This document shows, piece after piece, positions 7,628 through 17,273 of a stretch of DNA of 64,000 nucleotides. Below the pieces are notes generated by a model. The model saw nothing but the letters and a program-made list of their open reading frames with translations, was not told the origin of the DNA and made no database searches. Origin of the DNA: Kineosporiaceae bacterium SCSIO 59966 (GTDB taxonomy: Bacteria > Actinomycetota > Actinomycetes > Actinomycetales > SCSIO-59966); the NCBI GenBank assembly GCA_020881835.1, contig CP052876.1:2852001-2916000 (forward strand), given 5' to 3'. Position numbers and translations under genes: made by a program. How positions within the stretch are numbered: position 1 is the stretch's first letter; every line of letters begins with the position of its first letter.

Positions 7628-8502
7628 GCAGCTCCTCCTGCTCTGTCGGCTGCCTCGACGAGCGCTCGCCTGGTCAGCTGCTCCGCCACGTGCCGCCGGT
7701 AGGTCGCGGTGGCATGGAGGTCGTCCCCCGGCTCCAGCTCCTGGGCCGCCTCCCGGGCGGCCGCGGCCGCGGTCGCGGCGTCGAGCACGGAGCCCACCAG
7801 TCGCCGCTCTGCACCCTCCGCTCGCACCGGAGTGGAGTCGACGCCGAAGTAGGCCAGTGCGGCGCCGCTCACCGTCCCGTCCTCGGCCAGGGTGACCGAG
7901 CAGCAGACACCCACGAGCGCGAAGTCGCCGTGCCGGCGGCTGACCTCGCGTACCGACCCGCCGGTGCGTGGTCCCGGCGCGGGGAAGCGCACCTCGACGA
8001 CCATCTCGTCGGGTTCCAGGGCGGTGGTGAGGAAGCTGACGAAGAAGTCAGCAGCCGTCAGCACCCGCTCCCGCGTGGCGCTGCGGACGACGATCTCCGC
8101 CCCGGTGGCGAGCGCCAGCGCCGGCAGCTCCGCGGCCGGATCGGCATGGGCCAGGCTGCCGCACGGGGTTCCACGATTCCGGATCGCGGGGTGGCCGATC
8201 AGCTTCACGGTCCGGGCGAGCAGGGGCGCGCTCCGCGCGACGAGCTCCGACCGTTCCACGTCGGCATGGCGGACCATGGCTCCCACGGTTACGCCACCAC
8301 TCGGCCCCGGGGCGAGCTCCGCCAGCTCGGTCACCCGGTCCAGGTCGACGACGTGCCTCGGTTGACTGAGCCTGAGCGCCATCACCGGAAGCAGACTCTG
8401 ACCGCCGGCGAGGACCTTTGCCTCCCCGGCGTGACGACCGAGAAGGTCCAGGGCCTCGGTGAGGCTCTCCGGACGGTGGTAGACGAAGTCGGGCATCTTC
8501 AC
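7624..8502 (-). CDS. FAD-binding medium subunit of the molybdenum hydroxylase (CoxM-like)
   Basis: A 292-residue FAD_binding_5 protein followed by a CO_deh_flav_C domain. The flavin loops AKVLAGGQSLLPVMALRL (about residues 31-48) and the second motif RNRGTPCGSLAHADPAAELPA (about 107-127) are clear. Start GTG 8502 (VKMPDFVYHRP) is preferred because a GGAG sits 8 nt upstream and the family starts at MxxFxYxRP; a longer frame from 8529 would add an unmatched leader. It follows coxG after 90 bp and overlaps the small subunit by ATGA. The subunit accepts electrons from the iron-sulfur protein and passes them to the respiratory chain or another acceptor. Confidence 0.92.
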   Translation of the reverse strand: MKMPDFVYHRPESLTEALDLLGRHAGEAKVLAGGQSLLPVMALRLSQPRHVVDLDRVTELAELAPGPSGGVTVGAMVRHADVERSELVARSAPLLARTVKLIGHPAIRNRGTPCGSLAHADPAAELPALALATGAEIVVRSATRERVLTAADFFVSFLTTALEPDEMVVEVRFPAPGPRTGGSVREVSRRHGDFALVGVCCSVTLAEDGTVSGAALAYFGVDSTPVRAEGAERRLVGSVLDAATAAAAAREAAQELEPGDDLHATATYRRHVAEQLTRRALVEAADRAGGAA

Positions 8503-8592
8503 GGAGACGGCTCCGCCCCTGGCGCACAAGCCACAGCTGAACGCGTAACTGCCAGTGACGCGGCCGCGACCGCGGGGATCACAACCACGTCG

Positions 8593-9225
8593 TCATCGCC
8601 TCCTGCGCCGCAGTGCCGCGAGGACGGCGAGCGCCAGGCCCACGACGACAGCGGCGACTGCCGGGGCCGGGACCCGTTCCACCGCACGTCGCAGCTGAGC
8701 GCCCGCACTGGAGAGGGCGAGGGACAACCCGTTCACCTCGGGCGCGCCAACGGCAGCCCTGGCCTCGGCGGTGCCGGCAGACAGCTTGGCCTCCAGGCAC
8801 TGCGCGAACTCTCTGATCAGCCGCGCGGAGATGTCGTTCAGCACCGACGTCCGGCCGAACTGCGCTGCCGCGCCCGAGAGCGTGACGTCTGCCTCGATGG
8901 CGACTGTGGTGCCACCCTCCTGATCGTCCTCGGAGAGCCGGTACACGACCGCGACCTCGCCTCGGCTGCCGCCGCGGCGATCCGACCCCACGCCCTTGAT
9001 CGTCCCGGTGTGCGACGCGGCGTCCGCGCTCACCGTGGCCCGCCCCTCGAAGGTCGGCGTCATGGGGCCGAGCTTGACCGAGACCACACCGGTGTAGGTG
9101 TCCGGCCCGTCCTGGCCCGTGAGCGACGCACCTGGCAGGCACTGGGCCACCGAAGGGATGTCCTGGAAGGCGTTCCACACCGCGGCCATCTCCCGGCCGA
9201 CGTGGAACTGCTGCGTGATCTTCAT
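8593..9225 (-). CDS. CoxG-like SRPBCC protein with C-terminal membrane anchor
   Basis: A 210-residue protein with a CoxG (SRPBCC-fold) domain at residues 1-150, starting MKITQQFHVGREMAAVWNAFQDI. It contains the family segment CLPGASLTG and ends in one hydrophobic helix followed by RRRRR, a stop-transfer anchor. ATG 9225 is preceded by GAAAGGG, a good ribosome site. In Oligotropha, CoxG helps membrane attachment and maturation of CO dehydrogenase; a similar recruiting role for this operon's enzyme is inferred. It is the first gene of the operon. The maturation AAA+ gene (CoxD) and CoxE are not in the window. Confidence 0.85.
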   Translation of the reverse strand: MKITQQFHVGREMAAVWNAFQDIPSVAQCLPGASLTGQDGPDTYTGVVSVKLGPMTPTFEGRATVSADAASHTGTIKGVGSDRRGGSRGEVAVVYRLSEDDQEGGTTVAIEADVTLSGAAAQFGRTSVLNDISARLIREFAQCLEAKLSAGTAEARAAVGAPEVNGLSLALSSAGAQLRRAVERVPAPAVAAVVVGLALAVLAALRRRRR

Positions 9226-9608
9226 CCGACCCTTTCGTCGCGTTGCCGTGCTGCCGCGGAGCCGCCGTCCGGTCGTGCCCCGCCAAGACCGAGGCGCCGA
9301 CCGCTGCACCAGACGTCGGCTCGCCGAGGGTCACTCGACTCCGGTGCCAGATCGTCGGTCGTCCCAACCGCACCGGGTGACGACGACGCCGGGCTCTCCG
9401 ACCCCACGGCTGTCGACCCACCGGTCTGCTCACTGCCCTGCTGCAGGATGCACCCTAGCCTGTGACACCGGCCACACGTCCAGAGCTGCGACGGCCCGAC
9501 TCGCCGGCCCGCAGACGTCGCCGAGACGACGTGGTGATCGACTGAGCCGGCGCCTGCCCCGCGACGCTCGGGATGCGGCCGGACGGCGACCGTCGCAGCA
9601 TCGACGAC
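9226..9608. other. Divergent intergenic region between coxG and an SDR gene
   Basis: About 380 bp separate the two divergent starts. It should hold both promoters. I see no clear -35/-10 pair, palindrome or repeat here, and no convincing small gene. Confidence 0.5.
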
Positions 9609-10508
9609 ATGACCGAGTCGCAAATCGCCCAGAACGCCCAGAGCAAGCTCGATGCCGATGGCGGGTTCCCCGAGCAGCAGCAGGAACCGCCCGGCCGTAC
9701 CGGTGAGATGACGCCGGTCCCCGACCACGGCGAGCAGACCTACCGCGGGTCAGGCCGGCTCGACGGCATGCGCGCCCTGGTCACCGGCGGTGACTCCGGG
9801 ATCGGCCGCGCCGTGGCCATCGCCTACGCCCGCGAGGGCGCCGACGTCGCCGTGTGCTACCTGCCGGAGGAGCAGGAGGACGCCGAGGAGACCGCCCGCT
9901 GGGTCGAGGACGCCGGACGCCGGGCCGTGCTGTGTCCTGGGGACATCCGCGAGGAGCAGACCTGTCAGGACGTCGTGGCGGCGGCGGTCGAGGGGCTCGG
10001 TGGTCTCGACGTCCTGGTCAACAACGCCGGCTACCAGTGGGCCCGCAGCGAGGGGCTGGAGAACCTCGAGACCGAGCAGCTGGACCGGGTGCTCAAGACG
10101 AACCTCTACGCGCTGTTCTGGATCACCCGCGCCGCCTTGCCGCACCTCGGCCGCGGGTCGTCGATCATCAACTGCACGTCGATCCAGGCCTACGAGCCGT
10201 CGACGTCGCTGCTCGACTACGCGGCGACGAAGGCAGCGATCAACAACTTCACGGTGAACCTGGCCGCCGAGCTGGGCCCGCGGGGGATCCGGGTCAACGC
10301 GGTGGCCCCGGGCCCGATCTGGACGCCGCTGCAGCCGGCGACTCAGCCGGCGGAGAAGGTGGCGAACTTCGGGTCGAGCACCCCGCTGGGGCGGGCCGGC
10401 CAGCCCGGCGAGGTGGCACCGGCGTTCGTGTTCCTGGCCTCGCCGTCCGACGCCAGCTACGTCTCCGGCACCGTCCTCGGCGTCACTGGCGGCAAACCCG
10501 TCTTCTAA
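9609..10508 (+). CDS. SDR family oxidoreductase, general-stress type with N-terminal extension
   Basis: A 299-residue SDR of the class with a long polar leader (about 45 residues with QQQEPPG and a PVPDHGEQTYRGSGRL linker) ahead of the Rossmann domain. This layout resembles Bacillus general stress proteins such as YhdF and YdaD. Motifs are TGGDSGIGRAVA, DIREEQ, NNAGYQ, Ser in INCTSIQAYEP and catalytic YAATKAA. The substrate is unknown. Start ATG 9609 is chosen since MTESQIAQNAQSKLD resembles the family leader; an in-frame ATG at 9573 would add 12 residues. Repeat array 2 begins 32 bp after the stop. Confidence 0.88.
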   Translation: MTESQIAQNAQSKLDADGGFPEQQQEPPGRTGEMTPVPDHGEQTYRGSGRLDGMRALVTGGDSGIGRAVAIAYAREGADVAVCYLPEEQEDAEETARWVEDAGRRAVLCPGDIREEQTCQDVVAAAVEGLGGLDVLVNNAGYQWARSEGLENLETEQLDRVLKTNLYALFWITRAALPHLGRGSSIINCTSIQAYEPSTSLLDYAATKAAINNFTVNLAAELGPRGIRVNAVAPGPIWTPLQPATQPAEKVANFGSSTPLGRAGQPGEVAPAFVFLASPSDASYVSGTVLGVTGGKPVF

Positions 10509-10539
10509 CCCCCGCCGCCCTCAGCCACCCCCCTTGTTC

Positions 10540-11024
10540 GTGATCATGCAATCCCGCCACCCCCAGCTCCCACCACCCCCTCGGGCCTTCCACCCCCCGT
10601 GATCATGCAATCCCGCCACCCTCGGGCCGCCGTCCCGCCCGCAGAATGCTGGGCTGTTGGCTCGACACGCCGGCTGGGCTGTCCCGGATCCAGCATTTTG
10701 CGGTGGGCCAATGACGCGACACCACCCGGCTGATGCGACATATGCCCCAGTGGCGCCACGAGCTGAGCATTTCCACGAGCTAAGCATTTCGAAGATGCCC
10801 CCTGGTGGCGGGACTGGATGACCAACGTCGGGTCAGGGTCTCGACCACAGAATGCTGCGCTCGGGACAGTTTGGCCGGCGTGTCGCGCCAACAACCCAGC
10901 ATTCTGCGGGCGGGACGGCGGCCCAAGGGTGGCGGGATTGCATGATCACGGGAGGCGGCCCTGAGGGTGGCGGGATTGCATGATCACGGCTGGGCCGTGC
11001 GGGGTGGCGGGATTGCATGATCAC
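10540..11024. repeat. Intergenic repeat array 2 (O-O-B / B'-O'-O'-O')
   Basis: The second array lies between convergent genes. O is forward at 10540-10561 and 10599-10620 and reversed at 10928-10949, 10966-10987 and 11003-11024. B is forward at 10642-10700 (right end CAGCATTTTG, one change) and reversed at 10848-10906; both copies are exactly 59 nt. O-B spacing is 21 nt on both sides. The 147 bp between the B copies holds decayed O-like sequence, for example near 10804-10826 (GGTGGCGGGACTGG). There is no gene in the gap. Stop codons of both flanking genes lie within 32 bp of the outermost O copies. Confidence 0.9.
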
Positions 11025-11040
11025 CGAGGGTGGTGGGGGG

Positions 11041-13998
11041 TCAGGGGGTGAAGGTGGCGGTGGGGGTGGGGCGGCCGAACAACCAGCCCTGACCGAAGTC
11101 GCAGCCGGCAGCGCGCAGGCTGAGCTCCTGGTCACGAGTCTCGACTCCCTCGGCGGTCACCTGGAGCCGGTGCGCGTGCGCGACCTCGACGATGGCCCGC
11201 ACCGTGGCCTCGGCGGCGACGTCCCGCTGGCCGAGCCGGCTGACGAACGACCGGTCGATCTTGAGGAAGTCCAGCGGCAGCCGCTGCAGGTAGGCCAGCG
11301 CCGAGTACCCGGTGCCGAAGTCGTCGAGCCCGACCGCGACCCCGGCGTCCCGCAGCACGCCGAGCGCCTGGTCTGCCTCGGTGGTGGCCTCGAGCAGCAC
11401 GGTCTCGGTGATCTCGACCTGCAGCCGGTGGCCCGGTAGACCGTGGCGGGCCAGGGCGCCGACGACCTGGTCGGCGAAGCCCGGCTCGTGCAGGCTGCGG
11501 CTGGAGACGTTGACCGCGACGTGGGGCAGGTCTGCCCCGGGACCGGCGAGCCACGCGGCGACCTGCTCGACGACCCACTGGTCCACCCGCACGATGAGCC
11601 CGGTCTCCTCGGCCACGCCGATGAACGCGGCCGGCGGCAGCAGAACCCCGTCGGAGGTGGCGACCCGGACGAGCGCCTCGGCCCCGACGACGGTCCTCGA
11701 CGCCAGGTCCACGACCGGCTGGAGGTGCACCCGCAGCCCGTCACCGTCCAGCGCGGCCCGCAGGACGTTCTCGACGTCCACCCGCGCCACCGCCAGGGCC
11801 CGGGTCTCGTCGTCGCACAGGGCGACCCGGTCGCGGCCGGCGTCCTTGGCCCGGTAGAGCGCGAGGTCGGCCTCCCGCATCAGGTCGGACGTCGTGTGGC
11901 CGCTCGTGCGGGCGATCGCCACCCCGACGCTGGCGGAGGTCACCACCCGCCGTCCCGAGGGCAGGTCGTACGGCTCCCGCAGGCTCACGGCGATCCGGTC
12001 GGCGACGTCGAGCGCGGCCTGGGTGCTCGTGCCCTCGATGAGGACGACGAACTCGTCCCCGCCGAGACGGGCGACGTCGCCGCGAGCAGGCACGGCCTGG
12101 CGCAGCCGCCCGGCGACCGCGACGAGCAGCTCGTCGCCGACCGGGTGGCCGAGCGCGTCGTTGACGAGCTTGAACCGGTCGAGGTCGAGCATGAGGGCGG
12201 CGAGCGCGGTCCCGTCGCCGGGTTCGGAGGGCAGCCGGCCGAGGGCGGCGGTCAGGGTCTGGGTGAACCGGGTGCGGTTGGCCAGCCCGGTCAGGGTGTC
12301 CGTCATCGCCATCCGGCGCAGCGAGGCCTCGGCCCGGCGCTGGTCGGTGACGTCGAGGTAGTGCACGAGGACGCACGGCTCGGCGCCGGGGCTGGCGCCC
12401 ATCACCGCCGACCGGGCCCACGCGTGCAGCAGCCGCCCGTCCTCGCGGGTCAGCAGGACGTCGCGCGCGGCGACCTGCCGGCCGGCGCCGAGCCGGGCGA
12501 GGTCCGCGGCGGCGTCGGGGAGCTCGTCGGGGTGCAGCCACCGGGTGATGGGCCGGTCGACGAGGCCGTCCGGGCCGACACCCAGCATCTCCACCAGCGC
12601 GGTGTTGGCGCGCAGCACGGTCCCGGCCCGCTCCGGAGCCAGCGAGATGATCGCCATCCCGGTCGGGGCGTCGTCGAACGCCGCGCGGAACATCTCCTCG
12701 GAGTCGGCCACCGCTCGCAGCGACTGCTCCCGCTCGGTGACGTCGAGCGTGGTGCCGTGGATGTGCCGGACCCGACCGTCCTGGTCGTGGACGACGTCGC
12801 TCCAGGACTGCAGGTAGCGCACCGTGCCGTCGTCGTGGACGACCCGGAACACCCGGCTCCCAGCCTGCCTGTCGTCCGGGGTGAGCAGCTCCCGGTCCTC
12901 GGGGTGGACCCGGTCGAGCAGCCCCTGGATCCCCGGCGGCTCACCGGGCTCCAGCCCGACGAGGGCGAACATCGCGTCGGACCAGACGTGCCGGTCGTTC
13001 AGGACGTCGTAGTCCCACCAGGCGAGTCCGGTCACCGCGGTCGCCGCGGCCAGCCGGCGCTGGCTGCGGCGCAGGTCCTCGGTCACCCGGATCCGGGCGG
13101 TGACGTCGGCGACCCGAGTGACGACGCTCGTCATCTGGCCGGCGTCGTCGTGCACCGGCAGGGCGGTGAGCTCCAACCAGGCGGAGCCCCCGTCGCCGCG
13201 GTGGACGTGGACGAGCCGGTCGCGGACCGGCTCGCCGGTGCGCAGCGTCGTCGCGGTCGGCAGGTCGGCGACGGCGAGCTCCCCGCCGTCCTCGTCGAAC
13301 CACTGCCACCCGGTACGCACCGGGCGGCCGACCAGCCCGTCGTCCTCGGCCCCCAGGATCCTCTCGGCCGTCGTGTTGGCCACCAGGACGATCCCGTCCG
13401 GGGCGGAGCGGACGACGATCCCCTCGTCCAGGGCGTCGAAGACGGTGCCGAGCAGGCTCTCCTGCTCGGCGGCCCGGACGGCGTCCTGCAGCCGGGCAGC
13501 CACCGCGCCGGCGACGAGCTGGGCGACGGCGACGTCGTCGTCCCCGAAGAGCCGCGGGGCCCGGCCGACCAGGCCGAGCAACCCGTGCGGCCGGCCGTTG
13601 ACGAGCAGCGGCACGACGACCGAGGACCGGATGGCGTGCAGCTCGCTGTACCGGGCGGAGACGCGCGGGTCGTCCGCGGCGTCGTGGCAGACCTGCACCT
13701 GCCGGGTGGCCAGCGCCTCCCCGGCGACGCTGTGCGCGGTCGGCACCTCCTCACCAGGACGCGGCCCGGGCCCGCCGTCGTCCCCGACGACGACCCGGAA
13801 GAGCTGGCTGCCGCCCTCCGCGGTGGAGACGACCACGAGGTCAGCCGCGGTGAGCCGGTGCACGCCCTCGGCGGCCACCTCGAGCGCCGAGTGCGGCGCC
13901 GCCGACAGCACCCGAGCGGCGAGCTCGGCGACGTCACCGAGCAGGCGCCCCGGCACCTGCCGGGGCGCCACCGGCAGCGGTCGCGCCAACCCCGTCAT
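11041..13998 (-). CDS. GAF/PAS-GGDEF-EAL cyclic di-GMP signalling protein
   Basis: 985 residues with no membrane segment. Order: a GAF domain (about 30-165), three PAS domains (about 170-290, 300-425 and 430-550), GGDEF (about 560-720) and EAL (about 735-980). The cyclase motif is intact (ARLGGDEFVVLIEG, with DLDRFKLVNDALGH before it). The phosphodiesterase domain also keeps its catalytic set: EALVR, NVSSRSL, ITETVLLEA, LDDFGTGYS, KIDRSF, AEGVET and QGWLFG. Both halves could be active, with the sensor domains deciding the balance. The ligand is unknown. Its 3' end abuts repeat array 2. Length and order are common for bacterial hybrid proteins. Confidence 0.93.
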   Translation of the reverse strand: MTGLARPLPVAPRQVPGRLLGDVAELAARVLSAAPHSALEVAAEGVHRLTAADLVVVSTAEGGSQLFRVVVGDDGGPGPRPGEEVPTAHSVAGEALATRQVQVCHDAADDPRVSARYSELHAIRSSVVVPLLVNGRPHGLLGLVGRAPRLFGDDDVAVAQLVAGAVAARLQDAVRAAEQESLLGTVFDALDEGIVVRSAPDGIVLVANTTAERILGAEDDGLVGRPVRTGWQWFDEDGGELAVADLPTATTLRTGEPVRDRLVHVHRGDGGSAWLELTALPVHDDAGQMTSVVTRVADVTARIRVTEDLRRSQRRLAAATAVTGLAWWDYDVLNDRHVWSDAMFALVGLEPGEPPGIQGLLDRVHPEDRELLTPDDRQAGSRVFRVVHDDGTVRYLQSWSDVVHDQDGRVRHIHGTTLDVTEREQSLRAVADSEEMFRAAFDDAPTGMAIISLAPERAGTVLRANTALVEMLGVGPDGLVDRPITRWLHPDELPDAAADLARLGAGRQVAARDVLLTREDGRLLHAWARSAVMGASPGAEPCVLVHYLDVTDQRRAEASLRRMAMTDTLTGLANRTRFTQTLTAALGRLPSEPGDGTALAALMLDLDRFKLVNDALGHPVGDELLVAVAGRLRQAVPARGDVARLGGDEFVVLIEGTSTQAALDVADRIAVSLREPYDLPSGRRVVTSASVGVAIARTSGHTTSDLMREADLALYRAKDAGRDRVALCDDETRALAVARVDVENVLRAALDGDGLRVHLQPVVDLASRTVVGAEALVRVATSDGVLLPPAAFIGVAEETGLIVRVDQWVVEQVAAWLAGPGADLPHVAVNVSSRSLHEPGFADQVVGALARHGLPGHRLQVEITETVLLEATTEADQALGVLRDAGVAVGLDDFGTGYSALAYLQRLPLDFLKIDRSFVSRLGQRDVAAEATVRAIVEVAHAHRLQVTAEGVETRDQELSLRAAGCDFGQGWLFGRPTPTATFTP

Positions 13999-14053
13999 GC
14001 TCGCTGTCTCGGCGTCCTGCCGGCGTTCCTTGAGGTCCTGGGGCCGGACGTCG

Positions 14054-14106
14054 CCGCCGGGCGCCCCGCCCGGCGCCCCGCCGGGCGCCCGGGCGGGCGC
14101 CCGGGT
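14054..14106 (-). terminator. GC-rich hairpin cluster downstream of the RND gene
   Basis: Overlapping runs of GCGCCCCG and CGGGCGCCCGGGCGGGCG between the RND stop (14116) and the c-di-GMP gene start (13998) can fold into very stable alternative hairpins. No U-tract follows. It probably ends or attenuates transcription of the RND gene, but this is inference from structure only. Confidence 0.45.
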
Positions 14107-14115
14107 GGGAACCGG

Positions 14116-17100
14116 TCAGTCGGCACTGGCCTCGGCGCGCCGGTGCCGCCGGCCGCGTCGGGTCCCCGCCCGGCCGAGCATGTCGTAGAGCACCGGCACG
14201 AGCACGAGGGTGAGCAGGGTGGACGTGGTCAGTCCGCCGATCACCACCAGCGCCAGCGGCTGGGAGATGAAGACGCTGCCGCCGGTGAGGCCCAGGGACA
14301 TCGGGATGAGGGCGCCGATCGTGGCCGCGGCGGTCATGAGGATCGGCCGCAGGCGGTAGCGGGCCCCCTCCACGACCGCCTCGGTGACGGACAGGCCCCG
14401 TCGCCGGTGCTGGTTGACCAGGTCGATGAGGACGATGGCGTTGGTGACGACGATGCCGACCAGCATGAGCAGGCCGATCAGGGCCGGTACGCCGAGCGGC
14501 GTGCCGGTGATGAGCAGCATGCCCAGCGCCCCGGTCGCGGCGAACGGCACGGAGACCAGCAGGATCAGCGGCTGGGTGAGGGACCGGAACGTGGCGACCA
14601 TGATCAGGTAGACGATGGCGATCGAGGCGAGCAGCGCCAGGCCGAGGTCGGCGAAGGCCTCCTCCTGCTCGGCGCTGATCCCTGCGATGTCGGCCTCGGC
14701 TCCCTCGGGCAGGTCCAGGGCGTCCAGCTCCTCCTGCAGCCGGGTGGTGACCCCGCCGAGGTTCTGGTCGGTGGCGGTGGCGGTGACGTTCGCGGTCCGG
14801 ACGCCGTCCTGCCGGGTCAGCGAGGTGGGCTGCTCGGTCTCGGTGACCTCGGCGATCTGACCGAGCGGCACCACGCCGGTCGCCGTGGGCACCGGGACGG
14901 CGCGCAGCGCCTCGACGTCCGGCGGGGCCTCGCCCATCCGCAGCACGAGGTCCACCGTCTCCCCGTCGACAGCAGCCTCACCCACCGGGGCACCGCGCAG
15001 CAGGCCGGCGAGCGCCTGCCCGACCGCGGCCTCACTCGTCCCGGCGGCGGCGGCCGCCTGCCGGTCGACGTCCACGGTCACGGCCGGGGAGTCCGAGGCG
15101 AGGTTGTTCACCACGTCCGTCAGCCCGTCCACCCGGCCCATGGCCTCCTGGACGGCGGCGGCCGCCTCGGCCAGGGCCTCGTCGTCGTCCGCCTGGACCA
15201 GGACCTCCACCGGCGGCAGGGCGAAGCCCGCCTGCGCCGCGGTGACGGTGACCTCGCCGACGTCGTCGAGCTCGGCCAGCCGCTCGCGCAGCTCACTCTG
15301 GATCCGCTCGGCGTCGGCCTCCAGCTCGGCGGTGATCGAGAACGTCGCGGTGTTGGACCCGCCGGCACCGCCGAGGAACAGCGCCTCGATGCCTTCGCCG
15401 GAGCCGACGGTCACCTGGTAGGTGTCCACGCCCTCGACGTCGGCGATGACCTGCTCGATCTGCCGGGCCGCCTCGTCGGTCGCCTCCAACGAGGTGCCGG
15501 GCGGCATCTCCTGGCTGATCGCCACGGTGTTCTGCCCGGCGTCCCCGATGAAGTTGGTCTCCAGCCGGGTGGACAGCCCCACGGTCCCGGCCAGCACCAC
15601 GACCGCGGCCACCAGGACCAGCACCGGGTGCCGCAGGCTCGTGCGCAGCGCCGGCAGGTAGGAGCGCTGCAGGGCACCGTTGCGCTCGCGCTCCTCGACC
15701 CGCTCCCGCTCGACCGACGCCTCGGACGCGTCCGTGCTCCCGCGCAGGAACCAGTAGGCGAGCACCGGGATGATGGTCAGGGCGACGAGCAGCGAGGCCA
15801 GCAGCGCGATGGCCACGGTGAACGCGAAGGGCCGGAACAGCTCACCGACCTGTCCGCCGACGATGCCCAGCGGCACGAAGACAGCGGCGGTCGTGATCGT
15901 CGAGGACGTCACCGCCCCGGCGACCTCCCGGACGGCGGTGAGGATCGCCGCCGTCTTCTCCTCGCCGTAGCCGAGGTGCCGCTTGATGTTCTCGATGACG
16001 ACGATCGAGTCGTCGACCACTCGTCCCACGGCGACGGTCAGCGCGCCGAGGGTCAGGATGTTGAGGGTGTACCCCCCGACCGACAGCCCGATCAGCGCGA
16101 TGAGCAGGGACAGGGGGATGGACACCGCGGTCACCAGCGTCGAGCGCAGTGACATGAGGAAGACCATGATCACCAGGACGGCGAAGATGAGCCCGAGGAG
16201 CCCCTCGGTGCTGAGGTCCTCGATGGACTGCTCGATGAACGGCGCCTGGTCGAAGACGACCTCGATCTCGGCGCCCTCGCCGAGCGACTCCTCCCACTCG
16301 GGGATGAGCTCACGGACCTCCTCGGAGATGTTCACCACGTTGCCGTCCGGCGTCTTGGTGATCCCGAGCGCCAGGCTCGGCTCGCCGTTGGTGCGCGCGA
16401 AGGAGGTGGCGGCCACCGGCTGGAGCTCGACCGTGGCGATGTCTCCCAGGGTCAGGGGCTGCCCCTCGGCGGGGGCCGGCAGCGGCAGGGCCGCGATCTC
16501 CTCGACGGTGGTCAGGCGCTCACCGACAACGACGCTCAGGGTGCGCCCGTCGTCCTCGACGGTGCCGGCCGGGACCACGACGCCGTTGGCCTCGAGGGTC
16601 GAGGTGATCGCGTCCACCCCCAGTCCGGAGGCGCCCAGCGCGGCCGGGTCGGGGGTGATGAGGACGTGCAGGTCCCGGGCACCGGTGAGGGTCGCCTCCT
16701 GGACGCCCTCGATGGTCCGCAGCTGGGGCAGCACCTCGTCCTCCAGCTGCCTGACCAGCTCTCGCTCGCCGGACCCCGAGTCCGCCACGGCCAGCTGCAC
16801 GACCGGGAGCTGGTCGATGCTGCCGGCCACGACCGTGGGGGTGGAGTTGGACGGCAGGGTCGGCGCCGCCCGGTTCATCGCCTGCTGGAGCTCTTGCTCG
16901 GCGTAGTCCATGTCCGTGCCGTAGGCCAGCTCCACGATCACCATGGACAGTCCGTTGGTGCTGGTGGACGTCGTCCCCTCCAGGCCCTCGACCACGCCCA
17001 CGGCGTTCTCGACCACCGTGGTGACCTGCTGCTCGACCACCTCCGCCGACGCTCCTGGCTGCGGGGTGACCACGACCGCGACCGGGATCTCCAGTGACGG

Positions 17101-17214
17101 GATGAGCTCCTGACGCAGCGACGTGGTGGCGAAGACTCCTGCCACCACGCTCATCAGCGTCAGGAGCGCCACGATGGCGCGGTTGGCGAGGCTCAGCCGG
17201 GCGAGGCGGACCAT
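14116..17214 (-). CDS. RND superfamily efflux permease, HAE1-like
   Basis: 1032 residues with the AcrB/MexB-type layout: an N-terminal transmembrane helix, a large porter loop, a cluster of helices, a second loop and a second helix cluster. The TM4-type segment GRVVDDSIVVIENIKRHLGYG carries the proton-relay aspartates. The protein starts MVRLARLSLANRAIVALLTLMS and includes RQELIPSLEIPVAVV, as in the family. It would export hydrophobic compounds using the proton gradient. No membrane-fusion protein or outer channel lies beside it, consistent with a Gram-positive envelope. The C-terminus is Arg-rich. The flanking genes are on the same strand but separated by 59-117 bp, so it may be monocistronic. 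Confidence 0.92.
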   Translation of the reverse strand: MVRLARLSLANRAIVALLTLMSVVAGVFATTSLRQELIPSLEIPVAVVVTPQPGASAEVVEQQVTTVVENAVGVVEGLEGTTSTSTNGLSMVIVELAYGTDMDYAEQELQQAMNRAAPTLPSNSTPTVVAGSIDQLPVVQLAVADSGSGERELVRQLEDEVLPQLRTIEGVQEATLTGARDLHVLITPDPAALGASGLGVDAITSTLEANGVVVPAGTVEDDGRTLSVVVGERLTTVEEIAALPLPAPAEGQPLTLGDIATVELQPVAATSFARTNGEPSLALGITKTPDGNVVNISEEVRELIPEWEESLGEGAEIEVVFDQAPFIEQSIEDLSTEGLLGLIFAVLVIMVFLMSLRSTLVTAVSIPLSLLIALIGLSVGGYTLNILTLGALTVAVGRVVDDSIVVIENIKRHLGYGEEKTAAILTAVREVAGAVTSSTITTAAVFVPLGIVGGQVGELFRPFAFTVAIALLASLLVALTIIPVLAYWFLRGSTDASEASVERERVEERERNGALQRSYLPALRTSLRHPVLVLVAAVVVLAGTVGLSTRLETNFIGDAGQNTVAISQEMPPGTSLEATDEAARQIEQVIADVEGVDTYQVTVGSGEGIEALFLGGAGGSNTATFSITAELEADAERIQSELRERLAELDDVGEVTVTAAQAGFALPPVEVLVQADDDEALAEAAAAVQEAMGRVDGLTDVVNNLASDSPAVTVDVDRQAAAAAGTSEAAVGQALAGLLRGAPVGEAAVDGETVDLVLRMGEAPPDVEALRAVPVPTATGVVPLGQIAEVTETEQPTSLTRQDGVRTANVTATATDQNLGGVTTRLQEELDALDLPEGAEADIAGISAEQEEAFADLGLALLASIAIVYLIMVATFRSLTQPLILLVSVPFAATGALGMLLITGTPLGVPALIGLLMLVGIVVTNAIVLIDLVNQHRRRGLSVTEAVVEGARYRLRPILMTAAATIGALIPMSLGLTGGSVFISQPLALVVIGGLTTSTLLTLVLVPVLYDMLGRAGTRRGRRHRRAEASAD

Positions 17215-17273
17215 CGGTCACTCCAGGTGGGTCGGGGTCGGCGTACTCCAGGGGCCGCATGAAGCATGCCGCA

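Noticed and set aside
4540-9225. True aerobic CO dehydrogenase (form I)
   Set aside because: The active-site loop is AYRGPW, not AYRCSFR, and CoxD/E/F maturation genes are not seen, so only the broad family is claimed.
11443-16152. A 1569-codon open frame on the plus strand
   Set aside because: It is antisense to the c-di-GMP protein and RND genes, is full of Gly/Arg/Asp/His low complexity, and has no domain. Long antisense frames are expected at this GC content.
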